Source: Rostrohypoxylon terebratum
Taxonomy: Eukaryota; Ascomycota; Sordariomycetes; Xylariales; Hypoxylaceae
Length of the DNA: 64,000 nucleotides
Direction of reading: 5' to 3'
Assembly (NCBI GenBank): GCA_022497145.1
Contig: MU385880.1
Coordinates: 62,001 to 126,000, forward strand
The notes beneath the pieces are model-generated. The model was not told the DNA's origin and did no database searches. It worked only from the letters and a program-made list of their open reading frames with translations. The position numbers were made by a program, and so were the translations under genes. Below, one piece after another: positions 1 to 11,159 of this stretch. The stretch's first letter is position 1, and each line of letters opens with the position of its first letter.

Positions 1-28
1 ATAAGTATTAATAAAAGCCTCGACAAGA

Positions 29-1388
29 TTAATAAGGCGGATGGTATTGCGATGATGACGATGACTGTGATGGTGGTAGTGGTCTAGCTTTCGTTAACCA
101 GGGTGACGCTAATGACACCTTGACATTTCGATCGAATTCGCCTTCTAACTCCATCCTTCTCCTAATCTCTTCTTCTGAATCCACATGGGACAGGTTCGCG
201 GAAGAGGAGGCGGCATGCCCTGCCCCCATCGTCCTACCATCTGTGTCTTGGAATATCGTTCCCTCAAGCTCCATTCTCCGCTTCGTCCTCGCGTCTAGAC
301 TTTTGTATGCATCGCCCTCCATCTCTCCATGAGGGACTGTCTTAGCGTAGATATGTTTATCGAAAGATTGTGTTGGTAAGCAGGGGGTCGATACGTCCCA
401 AACGTCTCCTTCGTAGCTGGAGGTCTGATGGTACTGCGGTCTTTCGGACGGAGTAGGCGTTTCCCGAGGCTCAGGTGTAGGTGCGTAGGTTGCGAAAGCT
501 TGCGCGCTCGCATTCATGTCCTTACCGCCGCTATTGGCAAAATGGGCGATATGGGCTTCTGCAGGCCTTTGTCGAGCTGCCTTGCGCGCCCTATACATCA
601 TGAACAGACCGGCGCCTAAAGCAGCAAGCCCTGTGACCCCAAAGAATGCACCGAGCCCAATGCCCGCAGCGGTGCTAGATGAAATTCCACCACCGCTGCC
701 ACTAGTAGCACCGCAACTCGCAGTACTTGACGCAAGGTGGTTTGCCAATGCATGCGATATGGAGGCCTCGCAGCTTTCTGTATCGTTGTTCGCATTCGCA
801 GGGGAGTTCGTAGGTGTAGCGAAAGTCCATCCATTCACGGGAATCGCTGCAACGGACGTGGCCTGTGCGGCGGTCGAGCTGGTAATCTTCCAATTGGTAT
901 CTTTCTGCGCAAATGTTATCACATCCCCCTTCTTGACACCTGATGTACATTCACCAGTGTTGCCCGGACCGAGAACTTTTACGAAGTCATAATTCCTACG
1001 GGTAGATTGTTAACATGTGGCTCTAAGCTGGAGGTCTCCTAGATGAGTCGATAACGCACAATGGACAGCAGCCTACGAAAGTGCTCGTGGCATCTTTCGC
1101 AGATACTGTAGCGGTATAATAATCTTGGGGGCATGTAACAGGCCCTATACTAATTATTGTGTCCTTAATCGGCCCAAGTCGATTTTGTAGCCACCATGTC
1201 GTTACCGGCTTGGGAAGACATGTGGCGTCTGTCTGCACCGAGAGGCCGTAACCCGGATCCCAGGCGGCGATTGTGCTTGTGACATATTGCCAAAGATACT
1301 TGTCACAACCAGCCTGATGGGGATATGCAGATGATATAGGGATCCAGGAAGTGACAACGTTCTTGTTCGTCTCCGGAAGCCGATTCAT
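29..1388 (-). CDS. Mucin-like single-pass membrane protein, WSC/sensor-like layout
   Basis: Two exons, 1388-1060 and 995-29, joined by a 64-nt intron (donor GTGCGT, acceptor TAG) that keeps the frame and rebuilds a Cys-Cys-Pro motif followed by Asn-Tyr-Asp-Phe. The product is about 440 residues. The extracellular half holds scattered cysteines and tryptophans, then a Ser/Thr/Ala/Gly-rich stretch that is probably O-glycosylated. A single hydrophobic segment (Gly/Ala/Leu/Phe, starting at ISSSTAAGIGLGAFF) follows, with a basic stop-transfer patch (YRARKAARQR) and a long hydrophilic, Pro/Ser/Thr-rich cytoplasmic tail. This layout is typical of many uncharacterised Pezizomycotina cell-surface proteins and wall-sensor-like proteins. 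I see no obvious signal peptide at the first Met (MNRLPETNKN), so an upstream exon could be missing. The function is not known. Confident as a gene; the 5' end is less sure. Confidence 0.7.
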
Positions 1389-3345
1389 TGTCAGTCACGA
1401 CGAGGTGGAATTGAGATCATCACAGAAGGCCAGAAGGCGAAAAGAAAGAGAATGCGGCAGATCTGGAAGCTGCCGGCGCGCGTGGGTCGCAACTAGTTTA
1501 CATAGCAGGATAATACATACTATGTAATAATACACTAGTTGGTATGAGGAATCACCGGGGTTTTGATCCTTCGATGGTGGGTTCGATCTACTGTAGACAC
1601 GAGACATCAGGGAATTGGGATTGGCTGGTTCTATTTCTGTCGCATTGGCAGACCTTGCGTATGTACTGTAGTAATAGTAAGTAGTATGAGCCTGACTACG
1701 GTAGAGCGGCCCCTCAGGGGACCATCGCTGGGGCGGGCTTACAGGCTTGGGCTGAGGGACGCGAAGGATTTAGATCCTTACGAATGAAGAAGCTGGCTAA
1801 GGCACTTGTCCATAAATAAAGAAATATCATGGCGACCCGTGAACCTTTGCGTAGCATTTAAATAGATGGTGAACGCCGAGCTCTCAATAGAGAATAGAGA
1901 ACAATATTGCCCCCTTTTGGATTTTATCGTGTTGTCCATAGCTAATTGCTAGTCAAACCGACCGTCGTATTATCTGTCTTCTCGAATGCCTAGGCCCTAG
2001 GACCTAGGTAGGCTGGTAGGCTCGAAAACTGGTCCTTCAGATCGCTTGCCAAAGTTCCGAAATGCCAAGGACTCGATCATAATGGCGACAGCCAAAGCAA
2101 GGCAAGGCATTGGCCGAAGGTCGATTCAGCTCTACACTACACAATCTGACAGTCAGCAAATCCGAAGTCTTAGAAAAAAATGAAAGTAATGAGAAAAAAT
2201 GAGAAAGGTGGGTACCTAAGGTAAGAAAAATGAGGGACCTTTCAACCTTAGATGAGCAGATAAAAAAACACCTAAGGCTGAATTTAGGTTGGGGGTTTTC
2301 CCGTTTGATGGCGTGGATGTGGCTTAAACTTTGCGGTTTTCCAGGATAATCCCAATGGATCTTCTCTTCATGATAAGTACCTAGGTACCTCGGTAGTGGT
2401 CTTAATTGCCCCTGGCTTGTTTGACCCGCGAATCCTCTCCTCATTTCATCCTTTTTTTTTTTCATCCTTCAAGAACTCATCTACAAACGATTTAGTACCT
2501 AGCTTGACGAGTATCATAAGGTTGAGCCGAATTCAACCGCATTTGTACGGTTCAGAGCTTGAGAGCTCTCGAAATTGAGTCTCACCTTGTTATCTTATCT
2601 CCCGAAGTGCCAACTAACAGCAGTACATAAGCCCATATAAATACTGAAGGCTGCGCCCAATTAGAACTTAAGTGAGGGTTACTAAGCATTTTGTAGCCAA
2701 TCAAATCATAGATTTAATGGGTACATTTTGTACTGCTGTCAGTTGGCACTTCGGGAGATACGCGCATATCATGAGTGGGATGAGTGACACCCATCCCGAG
2801 GTCACTGCATATCCCACTCTCCCTATCTAGGTACTCTCTCTCATCTAGCACCCGGGCAAGTCAGTGCAAGACAAGGATCCATGAATCACATTTCGGTATA
2901 TTCCCGTCACAATGACAGCATATCTAGCAGTCCTACGTTCGCTACTATCTCCGGACCTTGAGCGCCACAACCAAAGCTATGAGCAGTTACGTAGATAAGA
3001 GCTCTTCAGAAAGCCTGAATGATGACACCCTAATGCAGGCAACCTTAGACTACCTACGCAAATGGCTCGATGTGATTATCAATTACTGATATTGGAGCTC
3101 AACAGCTTCAAAGTCTTCCCCTCATTGGTCAATGCCATGCTATTTATCGGAGGTCTCAGATATCTACCACCAGTATCCCTTGGCCTCGACATTGATCGCG
3201 GCGGAGGCACAGATAATTACCCCAAATGCCTTTCGCCGGCTATATCCACGGTATAGATGTCTCAGATATCCTTCCCGAGTAATCTCTCCTACATGACTAG
3301 CCTACGTTACACATTCATCCAATTTCCATCCACAGTCCCCGTAAG
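1389..3345. other. Intergenic region, about 2 kb
   Basis: No convincing gene. Open frames at 2037-2465 and 1563-1787 show no domain-like composition or splice-supported extension. The region holds the inverted-repeat element at 2596-2760, several CCTAGG/TAGGTA palindromic motifs (around 1989-2010 and 2378-2395) and A-rich tracts. The last few hundred bases are presumably the promoter of the permease gene at 3346. Confidence 0.6.
2596..2760. mobile_element. MITE with 32-bp terminal inverted repeats
   Basis: A 165-bp element bounded by inverted repeats at 2596-2627 and 2729-2760. The arms match at 31 of 32 positions (single A/G difference at arm position 21) and begin TATCTCCCGAAGTGCCAACT. Reading the outer TA on each side as a target-site duplication leaves terminal repeats starting TCTCCCG, which is the TA-target pattern of Tc1/mariner-type elements. 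The interior of about 100 bp is non-coding, so this is a non-autonomous miniature element that would need a transposase from elsewhere. Seen directly: the arms and the TA flanks. Inferred: the superfamily. Confidence 0.85.
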
Positions 3346-5071
3346 ATGGCAGCCGTAGCTATATCAGAAGCGTCAGATGAGAAAGTCGAGACTAAATCGA
3401 CTCCTCCCGGAAACCTATCAGGAAATGTATCCATAAACGAAGCCGAACTTGAGAGTCAGGAGGTCTTCGAGAGAACGGAAGATGGCGTTGATTTCCGTAA
3501 TGTCAGTTGGCCATTTGCCGCCGTGATCTTCCTCAAAACTATCTTCGCCACAGGTGTATTATCAAGGCAAGTCGGAATATCTTCACCATCGCTATTCCAT
3601 TTTATTAACATATTGCAGTATGTTACCGCTACCATCTTTTACCCAATAACCTCAGGGACGCAATGTTTATGTTTCCGAATCATTCTCACCGAAACCAGTA
3701 CCGTCAGCAATGTATAGTCTAGGTGCTCTTGGTGGTGCTCTATCGGTTGTAGGATGGTCTTGTATGAACACATGTGGGTATTCATGCGCATCTTGCAAGG
3801 CTGTCTATTAAGAGTACCGCAGATACCGCCGTCATACAAGGAGATTTCAAGACTCGACATCCTGAATGTCACAGCAAGTAACACCGGAGTAATTTGCTAG
3901 AATATACAGCTAATGTGCGTACAGCACTAGCAGACATGGGTTATAAAATTGGTGGCGTCTGGCTTAAGGAGCTTATTGGAGCTCTGTACCTAATCGCATT
4001 TGTTCTCTGCGCTGGAACTGGAATTATCGGGCTGTCAGTGGCGTTCAATGCGCTTTCGGACCACGCTGCTTGTACTGTTTGGTGGGGGTTCCTGTCAACC
4101 GTTATCATCACAATTGCCGCGTCAATCCGGACTTTAAAAAATATAGGCTGGCTCACTTGGGCGGGTTTCCTCTCAATATTCCTCGCCGTATTTATCGTTG
4201 TTATTGGCGTCACGACAGTCGATCGACCAGCAGCAGCACCGCAATCAGGACCCTTCGATCTCGGATACCATGTTATCGCATATCCATCCTTCTCAGAAGG
4301 GATGACGGCCACGACCACGATCTTCGTTTCAAGTGCAGGCACTTCAGCCTTCCTACCCGTCCTATCCGAGATGAGAAACCCGCGAGATTATAAGAAAGCG
4401 CTATACATATGCATGGGCTTAGTGCTCTGCATGTATCTATCGTTCTCCTTAGTCGTATATCGGTGGACCGGTCAATGGGTCGCGAACCCGTCATTAGGGA
4501 GCGCAGGCGGAACTATAAAGAAAGTCTCCTATGGAGTTGGTTTGATCGGCCTGTCTGTTAGCGGGTGCGTCTATCAACATGTAGCCGCCAAATACCTGTT
4601 CGTTCGGATCCTACGGAATACGAGACATCTGCAATCGAATACCATTATTCATTGGGGAACTTGGCTCGGCTGTTCCATTGGGCTTGGTGCCATTGCCTTC
4701 ATCCTTGCCGAATCGATAGCGATATTCAACTACCTGCTCTCTTTGGTAGGATCGATCTGTTTCGCTCCAATGGCCATCACAATTCCGGGGGTATTGTGGC
4801 TGTATGATTTTTCGTATTACCGTCTCGGAACCCTATGGCAGAAATCACAATACGTGTTCCACTGGTTCCTCGTTGTCTTGGGTTTATTTATAACAGTTGG
4901 CGGAACGTCAGTGATGCCCCTTAACACCTAAGGTGCTCATGGTTGAACTACTAGCTAACTACTGATTTTGTTCTCAGATACTCGACTATTCTTGCGATTA
5001 AGGATGCGTACGCAACAGGTCTTATAGGCTCAGCATTCAGTTGTGCAGATAATTCTAATAGTGGCCATTAA
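3346..5071 (+). CDS. Aa_trans family amino-acid permease (Mtr-like), irregular splice sites
   Basis: Polytopic membrane transporter of the fungal Aa_trans (AAAP) group that includes the Neurospora neutral amino-acid permease Mtr. Family features seen are the MYSLGALGG segment, YTAVIQGDF, ADMGY, WLKEL and a final IKDAYATGLIGSAFSCADNSNS tail. An in-frame model has exons 3346-3553, 3699-3773, 3823-3873, 3925-4906 and 4978-5071 (469 aa). Two junctions are odd. Intron 1, if taken at GTGTAT (3554), loses the conserved GVLSI residues; the GCAAGT GC-type donor 13 nt downstream keeps them but is one base out of frame. Intron 3 works best as a GC-AG intron (GCAAGT at 3874). Introns 2 and 4 are normal. 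It is either a functional gene with non-canonical introns or one beginning to decay. The family call is firm; the exact substrate is not. Confidence 0.75.
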
Positions 5072-5323
5072 ACATGATCTATGGAATACAGCGACGATAC
5101 GATCTATCATTTGCGGATTCACACTTGATGATTTTCGATGATATCTCTGAAGAATTAATTTCATAAATAGTTCTACTTCACCATAGATAGCCTTGATTGT
5201 CGACTCGTTAGATCAGTACCGCCCACCCTCGTCTCCTAAGATCCAGTTCAATTTATTCCGACACTTCCCCTGGTCTGCTATGCCAACATTCTTTGCCCTG
5301 ATATATGAATTCATCGAAATATC

Positions 5324-5992
5324 TCACGACGGTACGCACCCATGTCGTGATTCTGAACCACCGCGATAACGAGCCTCACGCGCTTCCCTGTCGGCTATTC
5401 CCTCATTCCACTCGACCCATTCATTCTCCCATGGTAATCTCCAAGCGTCGTTTGGATTATCCAGATTCAGGAATACTTTGTGTGTGAGTACCTGCGCGGA
5501 ATCGATACCCATGAGCCGTTGAAACTCCTTTGAGCACTCCGGGGGGATTCTCGCAAGAGCGCATGTAGGCGTGATAGCGTAGTCAAAAGGCCTACATCGA
5601 AAGAGAATCAGTCGAGGATCCACGCCACGCCAGGGCCCACGACCCTCGAGTCCGTTGAGGTACATGTCTCTATACTTGTAGATGATATCCAACAACTGGT
5701 CTTCGATATCTGCCCACTTGGCCCCGTTGATCAAGTTCTCATGCCGAGGGACTCTAGAGAAGTCGATGGTGATGACGGGAACCACCATGATCCGTTGGGA
5801 TATTTCCCATTGGTGTCTATCTCGGGACATGAGACCTCGCGGGTCCACCTTGTCCCAATACCAGCAGGCTGGCATATCGCCGGCTCTGCGCTTGGCGTAT
5901 CTTACTTGAAACCCAGCGCAGTTTCTTACGACTTTAGGAATCATGGCGGCAATCTCCCTCTGCATTTCCTGGATTGGCTGCGGGGCTTCCAT
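5324..5992 (-). CDS. Conserved-looking hypothetical protein
   Basis: Single-exon frame of 222 codons from the first ATG at 5992 (the frame is open further upstream, but only with a TTG start). The product begins MEAPQPIQEMQREIAAMIPK and is a soluble, Trp/Arg-rich protein with no signal peptide or membrane span. Repeated short motifs with W, DP and RP (for example GPWRGVDPRLILFRCRPFDY) suggest a folded domain. I do not recognise the family. Length, good codon balance and the lack of a competing frame support a real gene. It converges with the permease gene, which ends about 250 nt away. Confidence 0.5.
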   Translation of the reverse strand: MEAPQPIQEMQREIAAMIPKVVRNCAGFQVRYAKRRAGDMPACWYWDKVDPRGLMSRDRHQWEISQRIMVVPVITIDFSRVPRHENLINGAKWADIEDQLLDIIYKYRDMYLNGLEGRGPWRGVDPRLILFRCRPFDYAITPTCALARIPPECSKEFQRLMGIDSAQVLTHKVFLNLDNPNDAWRLPWENEWVEWNEGIADREAREARYRGGSESRHGCVPS

Positions 5993-6667
5993 GGTGAATA
6001 TGCGATCGATAGGTACTCGAAGAGGATTTATTGGGTTCAAGCAACGGTCAGTCTAGCGGGTGGCGCTATCGTTAACTCGAAATCCGTTATTTAAATAGGT
6101 AGCTACCTAGGTTTCCAATATTCTTGTCATTTATAGTAGAGAGTACGCCTGCTTCAACAGCATGCTTGAACGGAGGTCTGTTCAAATAGAAAATACCAAG
6201 GAGAGCGAAGCATCAGTTTCTTCCGCTATTACATAGTATATGACCCATCCATTTCCTCCTTTCATTTGTGATTTCGTAGTAATTAATACTCACGCTGCGT
6301 CTCTCACCTATAGTGAATATGTCAGGTACAGCTCACACTCCCTTGTAATCAAGACCTTTCTTCCCAATAATCCATCCACCCTGTATACAAATCACGCATA
6401 GAACATGAAACACTCTAGAGGGCGTAACAGTTTGCCATTATCATTGCCTTATGAGATTTCGTCATCCGATTCCGGAAATACACACGTTATTTTCATCCAT
6501 GTAATCCAGGGGATATGTGACATCAATCCCATCGCAAAGAAGTGAAAGCATAAACCAGTCCGTATATCGACACAATGCCACCGCGATACTCTTCCGATGT
6601 TGCCATAGTCATTCAATCGTGTCCATGCACATCCGAAGACCGGGAGTCCGACTTGCTTTCTTCGAGA
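5993..6667. other. Intergenic region, about 0.7 kb
   Basis: No gene seen. A TAGGTAGCTACCTAGG-type dyad lies at about 6098-6113, just upstream of the hypothetical gene that starts at 5992. Confidence 0.5.
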
Positions 6668-6987
6668 TCAGATGCAGAAGGCCTACAGATCGGTAAGTAT
6701 ATACCATCAGCCGCCGAAGTCATAAATATATAGATATCATGAGACTTAGAAAACTCACGTTACCCCAAAATCCCCAGCATCCATTATGACATTTCTATAA
6801 GCAGTTTAGCAGAGTCGATCTTACTAGGTTGCCACTCAGGCAGATAGGGACTCGGGCTTACGCCAATGATACAATTGAGTTTTTTGTCTCCATCATAGCA
6901 ATTTCCTAGGTCGTCCTTGTGGCATCCCATTGCCGTAGCGGTGGCCGTAAGATAAGCGGCGAGGAAAAGAGTGACAGCGAACTTCAT
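6668..6987 (-). CDS. Small secreted six-cysteine protein
   Basis: Three exons, 6987-6862, 6794-6759 and 6682-6668, with introns that start GTAAGC and GTGAGT and end TAG; all phases are 0. The product is 58 residues. Residues 1-19 (MKFAVTLFLAAYLTATATA) look like a classical signal peptide. The mature chain of about 39 residues has exactly six cysteines, spaced C-x7-C-x8-C-x4-C-x3-C-x8-C, which would allow three disulfides. The second and third exons add three of the six cysteines, so exon 1 alone looks truncated. This size and cysteine count are seen in fungal small secreted proteins, including antimicrobial peptides and effectors, but I recognise no named family. It would be missed by most gene finders because exons 2 and 3 are 36 and 15 nt long. 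Confidence 0.65.
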
Positions 6988-8413
6988 TGTTGATTGTAAG
7001 TTGATATAACGAGCGACTGTGAGTTCAATAGGAGACTGTGGTTGGTTGTTTGGTTTTCTGTGACTAGAAGGAATGAACGGGGGACTTGATATATATCTTT
7101 CTGCTTGGTGCTTTTCGAAGAGCCTTGGATTTGAGTCATGAAGCTAATAAGGCTTATCGGCCGAATGAACACCCCCTGAATCCCTGAACAATCATGGAAC
7201 GCTGTTAATGGAATGTGAGCAAGCTTTACGTAGCCGCCTGACTGGTAGGTACCTAAGCTACATAGAAGCAAACGTACAATCTAACATAAAACGTTCAATG
7301 AATACTAGGTAAGTATCAATTGATGTGAAGCATGACTATTGAGGAAAACATAATTTTGATATATGCAGCAAACCTCCATGAGCGATTTCTAGATGCCAGA
7401 CACCAATTTCTAAAGATTTTATTTGACGAACCCGATGGTCCCAGAAGCGAACACAATACAATCAAAGGTGTTTCTTTGACGTTATATTTATCGAACGACG
7501 TCTGCACGTTCTTGTATATTCGATGTATCAAATAAATAATAAGGACAATTTCAGATGGATTCTTGAACGAATTGTAAAGTAGGTGCAGCCGCCGATGGCC
7601 TTAGTTGCTTCTTCATCTTTCAAATTCATTCTCTCACAGCGAAAGTCGTCGCTAACGATGGCGATGCTTCTTGCTGATAACTGTTCATGAAGTAGGATAG
7701 CAGTGGTACCAATGCAAGCCAAAGATTGGGTCGGCATTTGCTTTTGGTGTCCGCCTATTACTGAAGTACCCGTGCGGCTCAGCAAACCCGTAGTGTACCT
7801 ATATTAGGGGACTGGTGGGCCAAAACCAAAGATGACTGTTTGTTGGTAAAGACTATAGCCTGTGGAGTTAGGAAACTTCATGGTTCCTGGGCGGTATCCA
7901 CCTACGTGAAGCAAGGAGTAGAACTGGTTGGGATTTCCCATCTAGTCCGGGTTGAAGAAGTATGTAAGACACAAGATGGTCAGAATTACGCTTAGCTCGT
8001 AAGCTGCGCCGACTGAAATCTAGCAAGCGTTAGATGGAAATAACTTCCGAGATGTAAATAACTTCCGAGATGTACGATCATCACTCGTCTATAATGATAG
8101 ACATAATAGCGGTTATCCAAGTACCCAAGAGGCGCAGCAGGGGCTCGTAAAAGACGCCGAGAGTATAAAAACTTGCTCACTCTTGGTGTTGAGGATATCT
8201 ACGTCGTGGTCTCGTAGTAGACAAAGGTACACACACCGTTGGTGGCACTAACTTCTCTTTGAGCTTTCTCGCCCAGAACGTTGGTGATTTATTTCCGGTC
8301 GCGTCAGCGTCAGCACATAGATCACAATTTCAATATTGATTAATCTCACGTTCCTCACCTACAATACTCGGCAAACACTCGAACAAACTGCGATTTCACA
8401 TCAACTGTGATTG
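6988..8413. other. Intergenic region, about 1.4 kb
   Basis: No gene seen; the short frames here look random. It contains an exact 18-bp tandem duplication (8038-8073) and a GGTACCTA motif near 7247. Confidence 0.5.
8038..8073. repeat. Exact 18-bp tandem duplication
   Basis: The unit AAATAACTTCCGAGATGT is present twice with no mismatch (8038-8055 and 8056-8073) in non-coding DNA upstream of the gene at 8414. Confidence 0.9.
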
Positions 8414-8920
8414 ATGGCAGCCGCAAGATTGTCGATGCTCGACAGAGCACAAACTTTCCCTCGGGTCAACAAACCAACAGCTATGAACCGATCCGAGGCA
8501 TGGATGACAGCGGATGTCAACCCGTGCTCTCGGGTAGAGCAGAAGCGAGTGTGTTACCCGATTCTAGAGCCATGGCGCCCCCAAGACGGAGAACGGAGCT
8601 TGGGTAGCGAGCATGAAGCCACAATCAAAGACTTAAAAGCGAAGGATGGCTTCCTCGGGTTGGGGGCGAGTTTGCGGGAGAGGTGGTCTATTAAATTCGA
8701 AGGAGCTCATAGACGGGTGGAAAATTCTGATGCCGCCTCCGTGCCGACGATTATGGTGGTGGCTTGGGATGAGAACGATCGAGATTACGGGGTCGAGGAT
8801 GAGGGGTTATGGATAGAAGCATGCAGGGAAATGGTGGCGTTTTTGAGAGATCATGGCGCTGCTTATTTTGGAGTCGAGGTCATTTATTGGGATAAGCTGG
8901 ATTACCAAGTTGTGTCTTGA
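8414..8920 (+). CDS. Hypothetical protein, orphan
   Basis: Single-exon frame of about 168 residues from the ATG at 8414. A later in-frame Met (MNRSEAWMTADVNPCS) could be the true start. The middle carries CYPILEPWRPQDGERSLGSE and a C-terminal alpha/beta-looking segment with PTIMVVAWDEND and an acidic DYGVEDEGLWIEACREM stretch. There is no signal peptide or membrane span. I do not recognise the family. The frame ends cleanly about 315 nt before the mitochondrial carrier gene. Confidence 0.5.
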   Translation: MAAARLSMLDRAQTFPRVNKPTAMNRSEAWMTADVNPCSRVEQKRVCYPILEPWRPQDGERSLGSEHEATIKDLKAKDGFLGLGASLRERWSIKFEGAHRRVENSDAASVPTIMVVAWDENDRDYGVEDEGLWIEACREMVAFLRDHGAAYFGVEVIYWDKLDYQVVS

Positions 8921-9236
8921 TGTCTTGACTTAATATGTCCAATTATGTGAAGTTATTCGCGTCTGATGTTTTCAGGAGTTAGTCAAACGCGAAATTGTCA
9001 GACTTATGATCCGACACGATCTTAAAAATCATTAGAGTTTTACTACGTAATAGCTTCACCCGAGAAGGAATGTACGATAATTACCAAGTCAAGTGCGGCC
9101 CGGACCGAGGTCGCCGATCTCGGCACTAATCCAGATCTAATCCGAAGAAATTACCCGATAAGTTGGTGTTCCGTCGACGTCACCACTACAAGTCTACAAC
9201 TTCTTCCTGTACCTTCCCACCAATGTAGTAATCGCG
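8921..9236. other. Short intergenic gap
   Basis: 316 nt between same-strand genes; presumably the 3' UTR of the orphan gene and the promoter of the carrier. Nothing distinctive is seen. Confidence 0.5.
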
Positions 9237-10321
9237 ATGGCGGCCGTCCAGAAGCAGAAGCCGGCAGAGGCCAAGAACTATAAGGGGTTCGTAGCCGGCG
9301 TCTTCTCTGGAATTGCCAAGCTTTCGGGTCAGTCATTTTCCTCCCATCTTCCCATCTTACATGCAAATTTTTATTCTCAGCAAATGATAATGATGAACAT
9401 TGATATCGCTGACATAAGCTTCCAGTCGGCCACCCCTTTGACACAATAAAAGTGCGCCTTCAAACAACTGACCCCTCGCGCTTCAGTGGGCCGTTGCAAT
9501 GTTTAGCGCAAACGGTCCGCAATGAGGGTGTGAGAGGCCTATACAAGGGCGCTACGCCGCCGCTTGTGGGATGGATGTTCATGGACAGCGTTATGCTGGG
9601 TTCCTTGACTGTGTATCGGCGGCTCCTCGCCGAGCATGTCTTCTACCGGCACTTAACGCCTCACCCAACCTCCGTACCCTCGAATGTGAAACCCGAGAAA
9701 GAGGGCCCTATCGCCGCGACCTCTCACGCAGCCGCTCACCTGCCGTCATACGGCCACGGACTCGCGGGAATCATGGCAGGGAGCACGGTGAGCTTCATTG
9801 CTGCACCGGTTGAGCACATCAAGGCCCGACTTCAAATACAGTACTCGGCAAAGAAATCCGAGCGGCTGTACTCGGGACCTGTGGACTGCCTGCGTAAGAT
9901 ATACGGAGCCCACGGCATCGCAGGAGTTTACAAAGGACTATTCGCAACGTTACTCTTCCGGTCGTTTTTCTTCTTTTGGTGGGGTTCTTATGACGTTTTC
10001 TCTCGCGTCATGAGAGATCGGACAGACCTCAGCACGCCGGCGATCAATTTTTGGGCGGGCGGGCTGAGCGCTCAGGTTTTCTGGTTGACGAGCTATCCGA
10101 GCGATGTTGTAAAACAGCGTATTATGACGGATCCAATGGGCGGGAAACTCAACGATGGTACACCGAGGTTCAAGAACTGGTGGGAGGCGGCGCAAGCCGT
10201 ATATAGAGAGGGTGGCCCAAGGGGGTATTGGCGAGGATTTTTGCCGTGCTTCTTAAGAGCATTCCCTGCGAATGCTATGGCTCTGGTGGCATTTGAAGGC
10301 GTTATGAGGGCATTGCCTTAA
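9237..10321 (+). CDS. Mitochondrial carrier (SLC25) family transporter
   Basis: Two exons, 9237-9327 and 9426-10321, with a 98-nt intron (GTCAGT...CAG) that rebuilds KLSVGHPFDTIKVRLQ. The product is about 328 residues, normal for a six-helix inner-membrane carrier. All three tripartite signatures are visible: HPFDTIKVRLQ, APVEHIKARLQIQ and YPSDVVKQRIMTD, each ending a repeat of about 100 residues. GIMAGSTVSFIAAP starts repeat 2 and the C-terminal RGFLPCFLRAFPANA is typical. It probably belongs to the carnitine/ornithine-like or YMC-like branch, but the substrate cannot be fixed by eye. Confidence 0.92.
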
Positions 10322-10552
10322 CTACAGGTTTCATACCCTCTCTACTTATAGAATTACTAGAGAGCTAACGCAATAATTGAAGTCGCAAATCAACTGGGAA
10401 GCCGCAAAAATTGACTCCTTGAACTGGCGAAATTTATTCCTGGGAATTCAACTCTATCTGTGATAGCATGAAAGTACCTGTCCTACGCCGAGTCCATGCA
10501 CTACCGCCAGTTTTTTCCATCCGTCATGGTCATATCATGATTGTGTGCCCGT

Positions 10553-11159
10553 TTAATCCTCGTCCTCATCGGCATCGTCGTTGACGACGTTGAAGAACTT
10601 GAGCTCGTACACACCCTTGGAGGTGGAGACGACACGAAGCCAGTCACGGAGCTGCATCTTCTTGAGGAACTTCTTGGTCCTGCGCGTATCGAGTGTTAGA
10701 ATCATAGAACTGAGCGAGACGTGATTCGGATATACTCACAAGTACTTTAGGTATCGACCAGAGAGATCGTTGTGGGCGATGACCTCGATCTTGCCCTCGC
10801 CAGCCTGCTGGATAACAATGGACTCGCCGAGGTTGCCAGTGCGGCCGTCAACCTTGATCTTGTCCTGAAGGAACTTCTCAAAGGCAGCGGTGTCGAAGAT
10901 CTTGTCGCTGGCGGGCTGCTGGGCGTTGATGACGAACTGATGCGGATGTAAGCATTTTACACACTTCAATCAAATTGGAAATTGGAGAAATATTGTAGCT
11001 TACCTTCTTCGTCGTCTTGGCCTGCTTGCCGGACTTCTTCTACATGATGCAAAAATTGACCTTAGCCTACTACTTCACGCCATGATCTCGCTGAGAACCA
11101 GAGAGACTGGGCCAGCAGCAAAGCGGTTGTCAGGTAATACATACGGTTTGAGGAGCCAT
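10553..11159 (-). CDS. RPL22: 60S ribosomal protein eL22
   Basis: Four exons, 11159-11145 (15 nt: Met-Ala-Pro-Gln-Thr), 11039-11004, 10936-10740 and 10679-10553, giving 124 residues, close to the yeast protein length. The sequence has the basic N-terminus (KKSGKQAKTTKK), the core FVINAQQPASDKIFDTAAFE, GRTGNLGESIV, the RNA-binding SGRYLKYLTKKFLKK and an acidic tail (DDADEDED). All junctions are GT-AG and in frame. The tiny first exon and intron-rich 5' end are usual for fungal ribosomal protein genes. It is a component of the large cytoplasmic subunit. Confidence 0.97.

Noticed and set aside
2037..2465. 142-codon minus-strand open frame
   Set aside because: Low-complexity Lys/Phe/Ser-rich translation, spans a poly-T tract, no domain or splice support.
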